Positions 40,541 through 40,624 of a stretch of DNA of 40,624 nucleotides are shown piece after piece. Location: NCBI GenBank assembly GCA_947491545.1, contig CANLJX010000012.1, positions 1 through 40,624 on the forward strand. Direction: 5' to 3'. The notes below the pieces were generated by a model. That model was not told the origin of the DNA. It did no database searches and saw only the letters and a program-made list of their open reading frames with translations. The DNA is from Deltaproteobacteria bacterium (GTDB lineage: Bacteria; Bdellovibrionota_C; UBA2361; OMII01). The translations under genes and the position numbers were made by a program. How positions within the stretch are numbered: position 1 is the stretch's first letter; every line of letters starts with the position of its first letter.

Positions 40541-40624
40541 GCTTTTTGAGTAAATCTGCGCTAGCGCTCTGGAAGCCGCTACCGCAACCGCACACAGCGC
40601 AGCTGAAACGCTCCGATAGATCGG

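Overview
The window comes from a Gram-negative, flagellated bacterium. It carries a CMP-KDO synthetase (lipopolysaccharide), TatA, a TonB-type protein, HtrA, several exported proteins, and the flagellar hook genes fliK-flgD-flgE behind a sigma-54-type promoter. A fused membrane iron-sulfur oxidoreductase next to an acyl-CoA dehydrogenase, together with MeaB, suggests fatty-acid or amino-acid oxidation feeding electrons to (mena)quinone. This mix is common in deltaproteobacteria-grade lineages (the Desulfobacterota, Myxococcota, Bdellovibrionota or SAR324 part of the tree). That placement is inference, and I cannot name a genus.

Layout. 1-2.7 kb: end of an unknown gene, a histidine-phosphatase-like gene overlapping kdsB, then pheA. 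2.7-4 kb: a palindrome-rich spacer, a strong terminator and the rpsI/rplM ribosomal pair. 4-6.8 kb: a phasin-like protein, a large unknown membrane-anchored protein and a small alpha/beta hydrolase. 6.9-9.1 kb: htrA and a secreted cysteine-containing protein. 9.1-13.4 kb, minus strand: map, an EVE protein, a PHP-like protein lacking its metal ligands, a coiled-coil protein and a CNNM/CorC-type CBS protein. 13.7-17 kb: the Fe-S oxidoreductase and acyl-CoA dehydrogenase. 17-24 kb, minus strand: sedoheptulokinase-like kinase, pirin, meaB, flgE, flgD, fliK. 24.2-28.1 kb: DUF456 membrane protein, a DUF1521-like putative self-cleaving protein, an SGNH hydrolase with calcium-type repeats and a lipoprotein aldose epimerase.

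28.2-28.7 kb holds the most unusual locus. An initiator-type tRNA-Met with several atypical positions is followed by 79-bp tandem repeats that each begin with the last 12 nt of the tRNA. The repeats carry a hairpin that changes by a compensatory base pair. 28.7-32.1 kb is the rlmB-scpA-scpB-rluB housekeeping operon. 32.4-37 kb holds a zinc-ribbon membrane protein, tatA, a TonB-like protein, an unknown protein and a flippase-like membrane protein. 37-40.6 kb looks accessory: long gene-poor stretches with hairpins, a small lipoprotein, a REP-associated (Y1/HUH) transposase and a Fic-like protein with an altered active-site motif.

The best candidates for undescribed biology are the tRNA-tail repeat array, the putative metal-triggered autocleaving protein, and several proteins whose family catalytic residues are missing (histidine phosphatase, PHP, Fic). 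No CRISPR array, rRNA gene, prophage or complete defence island is visible.
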